Assembly: GCF_002250565.1 (NCBI RefSeq)
Contig: NZ_NMVJ01000009.1
Location: 186,001 to 250,000 of the forward strand
DNA from: Parenemella sanctibonifatiensis
GTDB lineage: Bacteria > Actinomycetota > Actinomycetes > Propionibacteriales > Propionibacteriaceae
Reading direction: 5' to 3'
DNA length: 64,000 nt
The position numbers and the translations under genes were made by a program. Below, one piece after another: positions 44,722-53,188 of the stretch. Position 1 is the first letter of the stretch; every line of letters starts with the position of its first letter. Below the pieces are notes generated by a model, which saw only the letters and a list, made by a program, of their open reading frames with translations, had not been told where the DNA came from and made no database searches.

Positions 44722-46655
44722 CCGCCCGGGCTGCCCGACTGATTGATCATGGTCGGACGGAGGCTGCGCAGTGCGTCACTTTCGTGGGCGCGGGCCCGTC
44801 CGCCGCCGGCGTACTGGAACGGCTCGCAGAGAATCAGGCCGTGCTCGACGCCCGGCCGCTGGTGGTGCACCTGATCGACCCGTATCCGCCCGGGTCGGGG
44901 CACATCTGGCGCGACCAGCAGTCCGGGCTGCTGAAACTCAACTCGATGGCCGGTGACGTGACCATGTTCACCGACGAGACCGCGACCGTCGACGGGCCGG
45001 TCGCGCCCGGGCCGGACCTGGCCGAATGGGCGGCCGGCGTGCGCAACGGAGACATCGCCGTTGACCTCGGGGACGAGTTGGCCGCGGAGGCGGCGCGGTT
45101 GGGGCCGGCGACGTTCCCGACCAGACGATTGCACCAGCGCTATCTGGCGTGGTGCCTGAATCGCAGCATCGAGCGACTGGCGCCCGGATCGCAGGTCCGG
45201 TGGCACACCGATGAGGTGGCCCGGGTCGAGGAGGGACCCGGCGGTGCGCAGATCGTGGTGCTTCGCTCCGGGGTGGAACTGACCACCGACCTGGTGATCT
45301 ACAGCTTCGGGCATCTGGGATCCCGGCCGCAGGGGGATGCGGTCAGGTTGGCCGAGTTCGCCCGGGCGAGCGGGGCGACCTACTTCCCACCGGCGTTCAC
45401 CGCCGACGTCAACCATGATCAGATCCGGCCCGGTGAGGAGGTCTTGGTGCGGGGGATGGGGCTGGCAGCGATCGACCTGATGGTGCTGCTGGCTGTGGGG
45501 CGCGGTGGCCGCTTCGTACGCGATGGCGGACTGCGGTATCTGCCGAGCGGGCGGGAGCCCAAGCTGCTGATCGGGTCCCGGCGAGGGGTGCCGTACCGCT
45601 CGAAGATCGCTCAGGAACTGCGCGGGCAGCTCTATCAGCCGCGCTATTTCACGCTGGCGGTGGCGCGGGAGATCGAGGCCCGCGGCAGCATCGACTTCCG
45701 GCGCGACCTGTGGCCGGTGCTGCGCCAAGAGATGCTCCACGCCTATTACCTGGAACTGTTCACCGGCTCGCCGGCACGGGTGAGGCTGGGCTGGGAGGAG
45801 TTCCTGGCGCGGTTCGACGAAGCCGACCTGGAATCGGCGGCGTACGCCGATCTGATCGCCGAGGCGGTCCCGGATCCGGCGGACCGGCTCGACCTGACGC
45901 AGCTCGACCGACCGCTGGCCGGGGTGGAGTGCGCGGACTCGGCGCAGCTGCAGGCGTGGATGCGGGACCACCTGCGTACCGACCTGGAGCGGCGCACCGA
46001 TGCCCGCTTCAGCGAAAACTCTGCGCTCTTCCTGGGAATGCTGCGATCCTTCATGGCGCTGGCGGAGCTGTCGGCCTCGCCGGCGTGGCAGCCGGAGTCC
46101 TATCGCCGGGAGTTTCGCGGCCGCTGGTTCAAGTTCTTCAGCTACATCGCCTCCGGTCCGCCCGGGGAACGCGTCGAGGAACTGATCGCGTTGAGCGAGG
46201 CTGGGGTGGTCGAGTTCCTGGGGGCCGATCTGCAGGTGGCGACCGACGCCGAGACCGGTGAGTTCGTCGCCACCACCACGACCCTGCCGGGGGAGCGCCG
46301 GGCGAGGACCTTGATCGATGCGTGGTTGCCCGACCCCAGCATCGACGACACCGACTCGGCTGTGCTGCGGGATCTGATTGATTCCGGTGCCGGTCGCCAG
46401 AAGGCCGCCGGCACGATCCCGTCCGGATGCCTGGAGGTCCGAGACGTCGACGGACGCCTGATTCGCGCCGACGGTACGCCGCACCCTCGTCGGTACGCCG
46501 TCGGTCCCGGCACCAGCGGGCCCCAGGCCGGCGCCTTCAGCCGGCCACGCACCAATGCCCTGAGCTTCCGGCGCTGGGATGCGATCGCCCGGGCCGTCCT
46601 CACGGAACTGGCCGCGCTCCGGGAAGGTGACGAGCCGGAGCGGGCAGCCAGCTGA
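44718..46655 (+). CDS. FAD/NAD(P)-binding protein, YdhS-like
   Basis: 645 residues from ATG 44718, which overlaps the preceding stop by 4 bp; the longer frame from 44406 lies inside the previous gene. The first strand-turn-helix FVGAGPSAAGVLERLAENQ is the dinucleotide fold of the NAD_binding_9 family, and GLAAIDLMVLLAVGRGG a second. The large middle part resembles other YdhS-like proteins but has no assigned reaction. Proteins of this family recur next to LLM monooxygenases, so a redox or hydroxylation step on the same substrate, or flavin reduction, is inferred. Confidence 0.8.
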   Translation: MTARAARLIDHGRTEAAQCVTFVGAGPSAAGVLERLAENQAVLDARPLVVHLIDPYPPGSGHIWRDQQSGLLKLNSMAGDVTMFTDETATVDGPVAPGPDLAEWAAGVRNGDIAVDLGDELAAEAARLGPATFPTRRLHQRYLAWCLNRSIERLAPGSQVRWHTDEVARVEEGPGGAQIVVLRSGVELTTDLVIYSFGHLGSRPQGDAVRLAEFARASGATYFPPAFTADVNHDQIRPGEEVLVRGMGLAAIDLMVLLAVGRGGRFVRDGGLRYLPSGREPKLLIGSRRGVPYRSKIAQELRGQLYQPRYFTLAVAREIEARGSIDFRRDLWPVLRQEMLHAYYLELFTGSPARVRLGWEEFLARFDEADLESAAYADLIAEAVPDPADRLDLTQLDRPLAGVECADSAQLQAWMRDHLRTDLERRTDARFSENSALFLGMLRSFMALAELSASPAWQPESYRREFRGRWFKFFSYIASGPPGERVEELIALSEAGVVEFLGADLQVATDAETGEFVATTTTLPGERRARTLIDAWLPDPSIDDTDSAVLRDLIDSGAGRQKAAGTIPSGCLEVRDVDGRLIRADGTPHPRRYAVGPGTSGPQAGAFSRPRTNALSFRRWDAIARAVLTELAALREGDEPERAAS

Positions 46656-46765
46656 GATGTCGATCGCGCCGTGGCGCCGCTCACCCCTGCAGTGTCCGCC
46701 TGGGGCGTACGCGGTGGGCGGGGGCGCGGAAAAGTATGACCCTGACCGGCGATAAAGTCCGCCAC

Positions 46766-47236
46766 ATGAACTCCAGCGAGGATCCGCCGTGGATCACCCT
46801 CGAATGGGCCACTGACCAGCCGGAGCGGATCATGGTCCGCGACGGCTGGCGGGACGAGGTCGAACCAAGCGTCCTGCTCAACCAACTTCACCGTCAAATG
46901 ATCAAGCTCGCTCAGCGGCCGGGGAGCTACCGCCCCAGCCTTGGTGATGTCCGGATCGAAGATCTGGGCGAGTTCGCACTCCTGATCCAGGAGGCGCGCG
47001 ATGAGCGTCACCGTAACGAAGCCCCACCCGTCGAGGTTCGGACCCGACATTTCACTGTTCGTTGGCTCCGCGGTCGAGTCCTGGCGGTGACCTGCCAGGA
47101 CGAGGACTGGATGCGTCGGGTCGTCACCTCGGAACTGGTCGAGGAACTCATGGAAGCTTGCACCCCGCCGCCTCCCGATGAGGCCGGCACCGCACAGAAG
47201 CGTCTGGAGCGCTTCGTTTCTGAAAGGAAGAAGTGA
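46766..47236 (+). CDS. Small protein, possibly YbaB/EbfC-like, heading a T7SS-type cassette
   Basis: 156 residues from ATG 46766, 7 nt after TAAAGT (46753-46758), suggesting a leaderless start; ATG 46736 is the alternative. The N-terminus has a helix (VLLNQLHRQMIKLAQR) and the C-terminal half runs strand-strand-helix: FTVRWLRGRVLAVTCQ then TSELVEELMEACTPPPPDE. That pattern recalls the YbaB/EbfC fold of small ESX-associated proteins, but identity is weak. It overlaps the next gene (TGATG), which encodes an EspC-like protein, so it may be a chaperone or regulator for the secreted products. Confidence 0.5.
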   Translation: MNSSEDPPWITLEWATDQPERIMVRDGWRDEVEPSVLLNQLHRQMIKLAQRPGSYRPSLGDVRIEDLGEFALLIQEARDERHRNEAPPVEVRTRHFTVRWLRGRVLAVTCQDEDWMRRVVTSELVEELMEACTPPPPDEAGTAQKRLERFVSERKK

Positions 47237-47556
47237 TGGGTGGATACACCCAAGAACAGACGTTCTTCAACAAGCATGTGACCTTCTGGTACGAACTGTG
47301 CAAGGAGCTGGACGGCGACTGGCAGGCGATGAACCTGGTGCCGGAGTTGCCGCCCTTCTCGGCCGAGTTCGACGGCACCCTCAACGAGCTCATCCCGGCG
47401 CTCAACACTTCGTTCGAGAACATCACCAACAACCTGCTCAACTGTGGGGTGGCCACCGGCAAGATGGGTGACCTGCTGCTCGAGACGGGCAAGTCGTACG
47501 GGGTCACCGAGGAACAGGCCGAAGAGCTGGCGGATGTGGTGAACGAAAATGACTGA
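47236..47556 (+). CDS. Small type VII secretion-type protein (EspC/WXG100-like)
   Basis: 106 residues from ATG 47236, overlapping the preceding stop and with AAGGAAG upstream. It is helical throughout: a first helix (FFNKHVTFWYELCKELDGDW), a central one (FDGTLNELIPALNTSFENI) and a final segment TGKMGDLLLETGKSYGVTEE. The late pattern (tG...L..TG..Y..tee) resembles EspC-type ESX targets. It lacks a classical WxG. It overlaps the next gene by 8 bp. No ESX ATPase or membrane genes lie in the window. Confidence 0.6.
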   Translation: MGGYTQEQTFFNKHVTFWYELCKELDGDWQAMNLVPELPPFSAEFDGTLNELIPALNTSFENITNNLLNCGVATGKMGDLLLETGKSYGVTEEQAEELADVVNEND

Positions 47557-48472
47557 TACCGCAACCCTGCGCGAGCTGCACCGTGAGCTGGTCGACAACC
47601 GGGACAAGTTCGAGGGCCAGATCTCGCACTCCCGGGAGATCGCGTACTCCGACTGGGGCCTCCAGTATTCGGTCTATGGCAAGTCGGTCGACAGCGACCA
47701 GGAGATGCACTGGCTGTTCAAGAACGACCCGGCGACGGAGAAGAAATACGCCACTCCCAGTGTTGGCAGCATCTTTTCCTACAGCGATGGATCGCCGGCC
47801 TACTTGTATGGCGAGCACATCGAGGTCATGTGGTGGGAGTCCTCCCCGCAGGAGGAGGTGCAGGCGTGCCGTGACGATTTGGAGAAGGCCCAGGAGGAGG
47901 GCGGCACCCTCTCAATGATGAACGAGACGGACCTCGACAGCCTCGTCGAGGTGCCGCAGACCTTGGCGCGGACTCGCGAGACCCTCCAGGATGCGCGCAG
48001 CACGTTCGAGACTCGCAAGGCGGAGGCTGAAACTCTGTCCGGGGCGGGTGGGCCGTGGTCCGGTGGTGGCTACACCAACTACACCACGGCGCTGAGTGCC
48101 TACATCTCCCGGTTCGACACCATGATCAGTGACATCGACAATCTGATGGATGCTCATCCGCCGCTGGTGGACAGGGTCGTGGACCTGTGCAACGCGGTGC
48201 TGCAGGTCTACATCGACAGTGTCGACGAATGCATCGGGCTCCTGAAGGGTGGCATCTCGCTGACCTCAGGTGTCCCGTCCTGGCAGTCCGCAGCTTCGGC
48301 AGCGCTGGACGTCATCGGCGACGCGGTCACCAAGCATCACGAGGAACTGCAGGAGAAGCTGACGGAGTTGCGGGACACCTTCGAGTTCCAGGCTTTGGTC
48401 GACACGGCATCGAACATCGATCTCGGCCCGTGGCCGCTGCCGCAGGGTATCGACAACACCTGGACCGACTGA
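47549..48472 (+). CDS. WXG100-containing candidate T7SS substrate
   Basis: 307 residues from ATG 47549, overlapping the preceding gene by 8 bp. It is helical, with a WXG-like module in the middle (about residues 130-205): two helices around GPWSGGGYTNYTTALSAYI, which holds the W-x-G and a spaced Tyr. The N-terminal 100 residues include an aromatic-rich segment with several Trp (MWWESSP). The C-terminal part is a helix pair (KHHEELQEKLTELRDTFEFQ). No signal peptide. I see no toxin motif. It is the last gene of the cassette; a 74-bp palindromic element follows the stop within 8 bp. Confidence 0.6.
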   Translation: MTDTATLRELHRELVDNRDKFEGQISHSREIAYSDWGLQYSVYGKSVDSDQEMHWLFKNDPATEKKYATPSVGSIFSYSDGSPAYLYGEHIEVMWWESSPQEEVQACRDDLEKAQEEGGTLSMMNETDLDSLVEVPQTLARTRETLQDARSTFETRKAEAETLSGAGGPWSGGGYTNYTTALSAYISRFDTMISDIDNLMDAHPPLVDRVVDLCNAVLQVYIDSVDECIGLLKGGISLTSGVPSWQSAASAALDVIGDAVTKHHEELQEKLTELRDTFEFQALVDTASNIDLGPWPLPQGIDNTWTD

Positions 48473-48479
48473 GCCAACC

Positions 48480-48553
48480 CCCTGAAGCGTCCGCATCAGG
48501 CGGCAGTGAGGCTCCGTTGGCTTCCGCTGCCGTCTGGCACGGACGCTTCGTGG
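48480..48553. repeat. Palindromic element, copy 6 (74 bp)
   Basis: Arms CCCTGAAGCGTCC (48480-48492) and GGACGCTTCGTGG (48541-48553) pair at 11 of 13 positions. Inner CGGCAG pairs with CTGCCG. It lies between convergent genes, 7 bp after the T7SS-type substrate stop, and is one base shorter than the other copies. Confidence 0.8.
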
Positions 48554-48610
48554 TGCTCGTGCTTTGGTCTCAACGGACGCCCGTTGTCGGTGAGGACAGT
48601 GCCCTCGCGC

Positions 48611-48946
48611 TCAGTGGGCCCAGGACTCCCGCGGCGGGATGGGCTGCCAGGGCCAGCGATCGACCTCGTCGGGGTCGGCGTATCGCAGGATCGGATTGCC
48701 TCGGATCGACAATCCCCAGAAGAGAATCCGTCCGCACTCCTGGCAGCTGAGGAAGCTGGCAACGGTGTATTTCCGCTCCGATTCGAGCAGGGCGGTCATG
48801 TCGGTGAGGGCCACGTCACCGCGCAGCACCTGCATCCGTCCGGCTGCCACCCGATCGGCGAGCTCCGCCGTGGTCGCGTCGACGTCCCACGGGATCGGCC
48901 CCTGGCTCGGGACTCCGACGGTGCCGCAGGCGGTGCAGTTCTCCAC
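48611..48946 (-). CDS. Small Cys-rich, probably zinc-binding protein
   Basis: 111 residues from GTG 48946, 6 nt after GATACT (complement of 48953-48958), a leaderless arrangement. Two CxxC motifs, CTAC near the start and CQEC near residue 71, separated by a helical stretch, could hold one zinc. The C-terminal segment GRILFWGLSIRGNPILRYADP and a Trp-rich end are not assigned to a family I recognise. It converges with the T7SS-type cassette and is divergent from the first beta-helix gene. Confidence 0.6.
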   Translation of the reverse strand: MENCTACGTVGVPSQGPIPWDVDATTAELADRVAAGRMQVLRGDVALTDMTALLESERKYTVASFLSCQECGRILFWGLSIRGNPILRYADPDEVDRWPWQPIPPRESWAH

Positions 48947-49111
48947 CTGACAAGTATCGGGCGTCCGGCTCCTACGGGGACCTGCCCGGCGGAGTCCGGC
49001 GCGGTTTCGCGCCGGTTTTCTGTCCCGTGGCGGCGCTGCAGACAACGCCTGGATCTCCCTCTAGGCTCAGAGGAAACCCGATTCCGGGGCCACCCAACGA
49101 AGGGATCACCC

Positions 49112-50041
49112 ATGCGTACCGTCCTGACCTTGCTGACCGCAGTGGTCCTTGCCTTCGGCATGATGCCGAGCCAAGCTGCCGCCCAGCAGGACCTCATCAT
49201 CCACGTCGCGCCCGACGGATCCGACGCCAACTCCGGCACCGCCGATGCGCCGATCGCCAGCATCAACCGCGCCAACGAGATCGCCACCGAGGCGGCCGCC
49301 ACCGGCGACATCGAGGTCCGGCTCCAGCCCGGCACCTACGAACTGCGCAACCAGAAGTGGACCTACCCGTCCGCCGCCAGCGTCACCTTCGCCGCTCGGG
49401 GTGGCGTCGCGACCTTCACCGGCAACAACAACCACCAGGACTACCTGCTGCGTATCGAGCCGACCGAACGAGCCCGCAACATCACTCTGGACGGGCTTGC
49501 CTTCCGCAACGCCACCAACGGGCTGCGCGTCATGTACGCCGACAACGTCGCCATCAAGCGCGCCACCTTCACCGAGATCGGCAATGCGTACGGTGGCGAC
49601 GGCGTCGGGTACGCCGGGCTGCAGTTCCAGCACGTCGACGGGGCCCGGGTCTTCTCGCCGGTCTTCACCGACATGATCAACAGCCGCAACATCGGCTCGA
49701 TCCACGCGGTCTACATCGCCAACGACGCCGACAACGTCACCATCCTCAAGCCGGAGATCCGCCGCGTCACCGGCGATCCGCTGCGCTTCCGCAACGGTTC
49801 GGACAGCTTCCACATCATCGGCGGCTCGATCGAGCAGGCCGGCATGTTCTCGGCCTTCTCGGAGTTCTTCAACACCAACTCCAACGAGGCCCGTTCGCTC
49901 GACGCCCGCATCATCGGCACCAAGGTCGGCCAGGGCTATGACGCTCCGTATGTCTTCGGCACCACCGGCTGTTACCCCAGCGGCAGCCCGGTCGTGATGG
50001 ACCCGTTCTGCGACATCACCGACGGCTCCCGCGCGGCCTGA
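49112..50041 (+). CDS. Secreted right-handed beta-helix protein A
   Basis: 309 residues from ATG 49112 with GAAGGGA upstream. A signal peptide (to about residue 24, ending AAAQ) leads to a DUF1565-like start (IIHVAPDGSDANSGTADAPI) and then regular beta-helix turns (ITLDGLAFRNATNGLRV, FHIIGGSIEQAGMF). The C-terminal region has a conserved Cys pair (GCYPSG, FCDITDG). Similar folds bind or cleave polysaccharides, but no catalytic residues can be assigned. The next gene, convergent, is a clear paralogue of the same length and layout, with a 75-bp element between them. Confidence 0.8.
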   Translation: MRTVLTLLTAVVLAFGMMPSQAAAQQDLIIHVAPDGSDANSGTADAPIASINRANEIATEAAATGDIEVRLQPGTYELRNQKWTYPSAASVTFAARGGVATFTGNNNHQDYLLRIEPTERARNITLDGLAFRNATNGLRVMYADNVAIKRATFTEIGNAYGGDGVGYAGLQFQHVDGARVFSPVFTDMINSRNIGSIHAVYIANDADNVTILKPEIRRVTGDPLRFRNGSDSFHIIGGSIEQAGMFSAFSEFFNTNSNEARSLDARIIGTKVGQGYDAPYVFGTTGCYPSGSPVVMDPFCDITDGSRAA

Positions 50042-50071
50042 GGCGGCACCGAGCTCGGCGCCGCCTGATCG

Positions 50072-50146
50072 CCCTGAAACGTCCGCGCCACGCAGCGGCG
50101 AAGGTCAATATCACCTTCGCGGCCGCGTGGCGCGGACGTTTCAGCG
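50072..50146. repeat. 75-bp palindromic element, copy 7 (near-perfect hairpin)
   Basis: Arms CCCTGAAACGTCC (50072-50084) and GGACGTTTCAGCG (50134-50146) pair at 12 of 13, continuing into GCGCCACGC / GCGTGGCGC and GCGAAGGT / ACCTTCGC around a 7-nt loop. The two halves are exactly symmetric. It sits between the convergent beta-helix genes, where it could terminate both. Confidence 0.9.
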
Positions 50147-50172
50147 GATGCCCCGGCTCAGCGGGGGCAGAC

Positions 50173-51144
50173 TCAGCTCGGCGGGGTGTCAGTGATCCGG
50201 CAGTCGCTGATCGGCCCACTGCCGGACCGTACGCAGGAGGTCCGGCCCAGCTCGTAGGTCTCTCCCCGGTAGTTCTTGCCGGTGGTCACATTGATGAACG
50301 AACCACTGGATCGGATCTCCGGGGTGGAGGCGTTCGGGTTGTACCACTCGGAGAACGCGGAGCGGCTGCCAGCCGACGACATGGTGCCGCCGTTGATGAC
50401 GAAGTTGTCGGTGCCGTTGCGGATCCGGAAGGCATCGCCCGACACCCGGGTCGCGGTGATGTCGACCAAGGTGACGTCGTCGGCGTCGTTCGCCGCATAC
50501 ACCGCATGCACCAGTCCGGTGGTGTCGGTCCCGTCGAGCGTCTGGTTGTTTTCGATGTCGGTCCAGACCGGGTTGGTGACGGTGATGTCGGTGACGTGCT
50601 GCAGGCTCAGCGCGGCGTATCCGATCGAGCCCGGTGACCAACGGTTGCCGATCTTGTCGAACTTCAGGTTCTGCAGGGTCGCGTTGGTGGTGTTACGGAC
50701 CTGCAGCCCGTTGGTGGCGTTGGTGAAGCGCAGGTCGCGCAGGATGACGTTGCGGATCCGCTTGTTCTCGCTGGCCGGCGGCCCGATCACCAGCTGATAG
50801 TTGCGGTGCGTGCCCTGGCCATCGAAGGTCGCCGTGCCGCTCGTGGTGCGGATGGTGAGCTTCTTCGAGTCCGCATAGGTCCACTGGTCACCCATGTCGG
50901 TGTAGGTGCCGGGCGCCAGGAGGACGTCGATGCGGTCGGTGGGCTTCTTGGCCGTGGCGATCTCGTTGGCTCGGCCAATGGACTTCACTGGGGAAGCGGC
51001 GGTGCCGGAGTTGGCATCCGACCCGGTGGGGGACAGATGAATGGTGAGTTCGGTCAGTGCCGCGGCGGGTGGTGCGCCCAACGCGACGGTGACCAGGGCG
51101 GCGGCGATCATGCCGACCAGGGCGGACAGGCTTCGGGTTTTCAT
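50173..51144 (-). CDS. Secreted right-handed beta-helix protein B (paralogue of A)
   Basis: 323 residues from ATG 51144, with GGAGG 6 nt upstream. It has a signal peptide (to about residue 30, AAAL), the same LTIHLSPTGSDANSGTAASP opening, the FTNATNGLQVRNTTNATLQN turns and ISDCRIT end as protein A. Differences are clustered in the middle and in the final loops. The two genes look like a tandem inversion pair from a duplication. Function is unknown; cell-surface polysaccharide binding is the likely guess. Divergent from the Tat-exported gene across copies 8 and 9 of the palindromic element. Confidence 0.8.
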   Translation of the reverse strand: MKTRSLSALVGMIAAALVTVALGAPPAAALTELTIHLSPTGSDANSGTAASPVKSIGRANEIATAKKPTDRIDVLLAPGTYTDMGDQWTYADSKKLTIRTTSGTATFDGQGTHRNYQLVIGPPASENKRIRNVILRDLRFTNATNGLQVRNTTNATLQNLKFDKIGNRWSPGSIGYAALSLQHVTDITVTNPVWTDIENNQTLDGTDTTGLVHAVYAANDADDVTLVDITATRVSGDAFRIRNGTDNFVINGGTMSSAGSRSAFSEWYNPNASTPEIRSSGSFINVTTGKNYRGETYELGRTSCVRSGSGPISDCRITDTPPS

Positions 51145-51167
51145 GCTGACCTCCAGGGGGTGGGTTG

Positions 51168-51242
51168 CACTGGAACGTCCGCGTCAGGCGTACGTCGTGA
51201 CCGATGCGTCCACGACGACGCGCAGAAACGGACGTTTCAGGG
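51168..51242. repeat. 75-bp palindromic element, copy 8
   Basis: Arms CACTGGAACGTCC (51168-51180) and GGACGTTTCAGGG (51230-51242), 11 of 13 paired. The inner CGTCGTG / CACGACG forms a second stem. It shares CCGATGCGTCC with copy 2 at the same offset. Confidence 0.8.
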
Positions 51243-51282
51243 CCAGCCGGTTGGCTGGCGAGGTGCTCACGACCCTACTGGT

Positions 51283-51408
51283 GGCGATGCCGGCGGGCTG
51301 GCGGACCCCCTGAAACGTCCAGCCAGCGCAGTCGTCGAGGTGCCATTGGTCGTGGCGGCTGGCTGAGGCGGACGCTTCAGGGCTGTGCCCGCGTCGGGCC
51401 GGTGGCGA
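51283..51408. repeat. 126-bp direct repeat, left copy (contains palindromic element 9)
   Basis: Element 9 occupies 51308-51382 with arms CCCTGAAACGTCC / GGACGCTTCAGGG (12 of 13 paired) and inner AGCCAGC / GCTGGCT. The whole 126 bp matches 53062-53186 at about 119 positions, including about 25 bp on each side of the element. Confidence 0.85.
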
Positions 51409-51523
51409 GTGAATGGTGGGCAATGTGTGCGAACGGCTGGTCAATGTGTGTGGGCGGGGCAGAGGCGTGTCACCCGTTGCTAGCGTCAACCTCGCCATGG
51501 TCGCTACAACGAGGAGGCCGACG

Positions 51524-53035
51524 ATGCGCATGCGACGCCGCACCCTGCTAGCCGGACTTGCCACCGCGCCCGCCGCCACCCTTGGGGGCATCAGCGGTGG
51601 CACAGCCCACGCCCAGACGATCGATGATCGGGAGCGCTTCGATTCTGCGTATGCGGCATCGCCGCCCCGGGACGATCTCAACAACGAGACCGGTGGATTG
51701 GCATGGGGGACGTCCTATCTCATGAACGCCCTGGTGCGCATGTACGAGGCGACGTGCGATCCCTCCTATGTCCAGGAGCTCGCTCGGGTGGGTCGCAATG
51801 TCCTTGCTCAGCGCGACTCAGACCGGGGCGTGACCGACTATCTGGGGCGATCCGGACCGGTCTGGCGCACGGCGGGGAACTACACCGCTGCCGTCGCGGA
51901 GATCCCTGATGCCGCAGGCATGCCCACCCTCGACGTCCGCTATTCAGGTCCGCGCTCGAGCGAGGCGACCGTCGACGTGGCGGTGGCCGGGGACAGCTTC
52001 AGCCTGGTTCTGCACCACCCGTTGCACGACTCGAACACGCTTGAAGGCCTCAGCCTGGACCAGGCCAGCCCCGACTTCGTCGAGGATCGCGTCCATTCCG
52101 AGGCCTACGGGGCCGGAGCCCGGTGGACCGCAGTCGTGCGTGGCGGCGCTGCAGCGCTGCCCGAGGCCGGTGCCTTCCCCTTCCGAGCCCTCTATTACGC
52201 CTTCGCCGTCCACACCGGCCAGATCAGTTATCCGCTCGCGGCGTTCGCGCGTCTGGTGCTCACCAATCCCGCACTGTCGGGCCATCAACGCACCGCCCAG
52301 GAGTTTGCCGCCGCAGCACGGGAGGCCGTCGCCTTTCACGACGAGGAGTGGCGGGAAAGCGGAGCCGACCGAGGGGACTACGTGTGGCCGGTTGGTGCCC
52401 CACTGAACTTCGACGGAACGATCCAACCGTTCAACCAGAGCCATGGTCTGGGGCAGACCATTGCCGAGTTGCAGCGGATCGAACCGACCGCCGAGTACGC
52501 CAACAAGGTGGGTCGGATGGTGCGCAGTTGGCGCAACGATCGGGTGCTCCTCGGGGACGCGGCGGTGTGGTCGTACTGGCCGACCTATTCCGAGGTGTAT
52601 CGCGGGTGGGCTCGGGGCGAAGTGGAATCCACCTACACCCCTTCCTACGGGGCGACCACGAGCGCGGAGGACCTTTCGCACGCAGCCATCACGATCGAGT
52701 TCCTTCGTGCGGCCCAGCAGGCTGGGGTCGAGGCGACCGAAGGCGACCTCGCGAGTTTGGCCGCCACCTACCGTGAGTTCGTCGTGCGCGACACCGACCA
52801 CGTGTGGGGTCGTGTCGACGGAAGCGCCGAGGCGACCGCGAGTCAGGTGTCCCAGATCGGGCGCTGGTTGCCACTGGCCGCGCAGGGGTCCAACCTCGAG
52901 AGTCACATCCGTGCGGTGTACCTGAGCTCTGGCAGTCCGTCGAGAGGCCTCAACACGGCGTACCTGCACTGGGCCAGCGTGGACGGCTGGACCTTGAGAT
53001 GCAGCGGGCGACGGCCGGTGCGGCGCCCCCGCTGA
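51524..53035 (+). CDS. Tat-exported protein of unknown function, probable alpha-helical toroid
   Basis: 503 residues from ATG 51524, with GAGGAGG 7 nt upstream; ATG 51497 is in frame but lies before that site. A Tat signal (RMRRRTLLAGLATA) ends near AHAQ. The body is helical with aromatic clusters: WGTSYLMNALVRMYEA, FNQSHGLGQTIAELQR, AAVWSYWPTY and EDLSHAAITIEFLRAAQQAG, a pattern like (alpha/alpha)n-toroid carbohydrate enzymes. A catalytic residue cannot be named. The gene is bracketed by the 126-bp direct repeats at 51283 and 53062. Confidence 0.65.
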   Translation: MRMRRRTLLAGLATAPAATLGGISGGTAHAQTIDDRERFDSAYAASPPRDDLNNETGGLAWGTSYLMNALVRMYEATCDPSYVQELARVGRNVLAQRDSDRGVTDYLGRSGPVWRTAGNYTAAVAEIPDAAGMPTLDVRYSGPRSSEATVDVAVAGDSFSLVLHHPLHDSNTLEGLSLDQASPDFVEDRVHSEAYGAGARWTAVVRGGAAALPEAGAFPFRALYYAFAVHTGQISYPLAAFARLVLTNPALSGHQRTAQEFAAAAREAVAFHDEEWRESGADRGDYVWPVGAPLNFDGTIQPFNQSHGLGQTIAELQRIEPTAEYANKVGRMVRSWRNDRVLLGDAAVWSYWPTYSEVYRGWARGEVESTYTPSYGATTSAEDLSHAAITIEFLRAAQQAGVEATEGDLASLAATYREFVVRDTDHVWGRVDGSAEATASQVSQIGRWLPLAAQGSNLESHIRAVYLSSGSPSRGLNTAYLHWASVDGWTLRCSGRRPVRRPR

Positions 53036-53061
53036 CCACTGCGCCGAGACCAATCCGGGCC

Positions 53062-53186
53062 GGCGATGCCGGCGGGCGGACGCACCCCCTGAAGCGTCCA
53101 GCCAGCGCAGTCGTCGAGGCGCCATTGGTCGTGGCGGCTGGCTGAGGCGGACGCTTCGGGGCGTGCCCGCGTCGGGCCGGTGGCGA
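53062..53186. repeat. 126-bp direct repeat, right copy (contains palindromic element 10)
   Basis: Element 10 occupies 53087-53161 with arms CCCTGAAGCGTCC / GGACGCTTCGGGG (12 of 13 paired). It differs from element 9 at three of 75 positions, and the flanks match too. It ends 2 bp before the APH gene stop. Confidence 0.85.
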
Positions 53187-53188
53187 CG

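Larger units (their letters stand above)
51145..51523. other. 379-bp divergent intergenic region with two palindromic elements
   Basis: No gene is seen. It holds the promoters of beta-helix gene B and the Tat-exported gene, elements 8 and 9 (65 bp apart), and most of the left 126-bp direct repeat. TAGCGT at 51481-51486 is a candidate -10 for the rightward gene. Confidence 0.6.
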
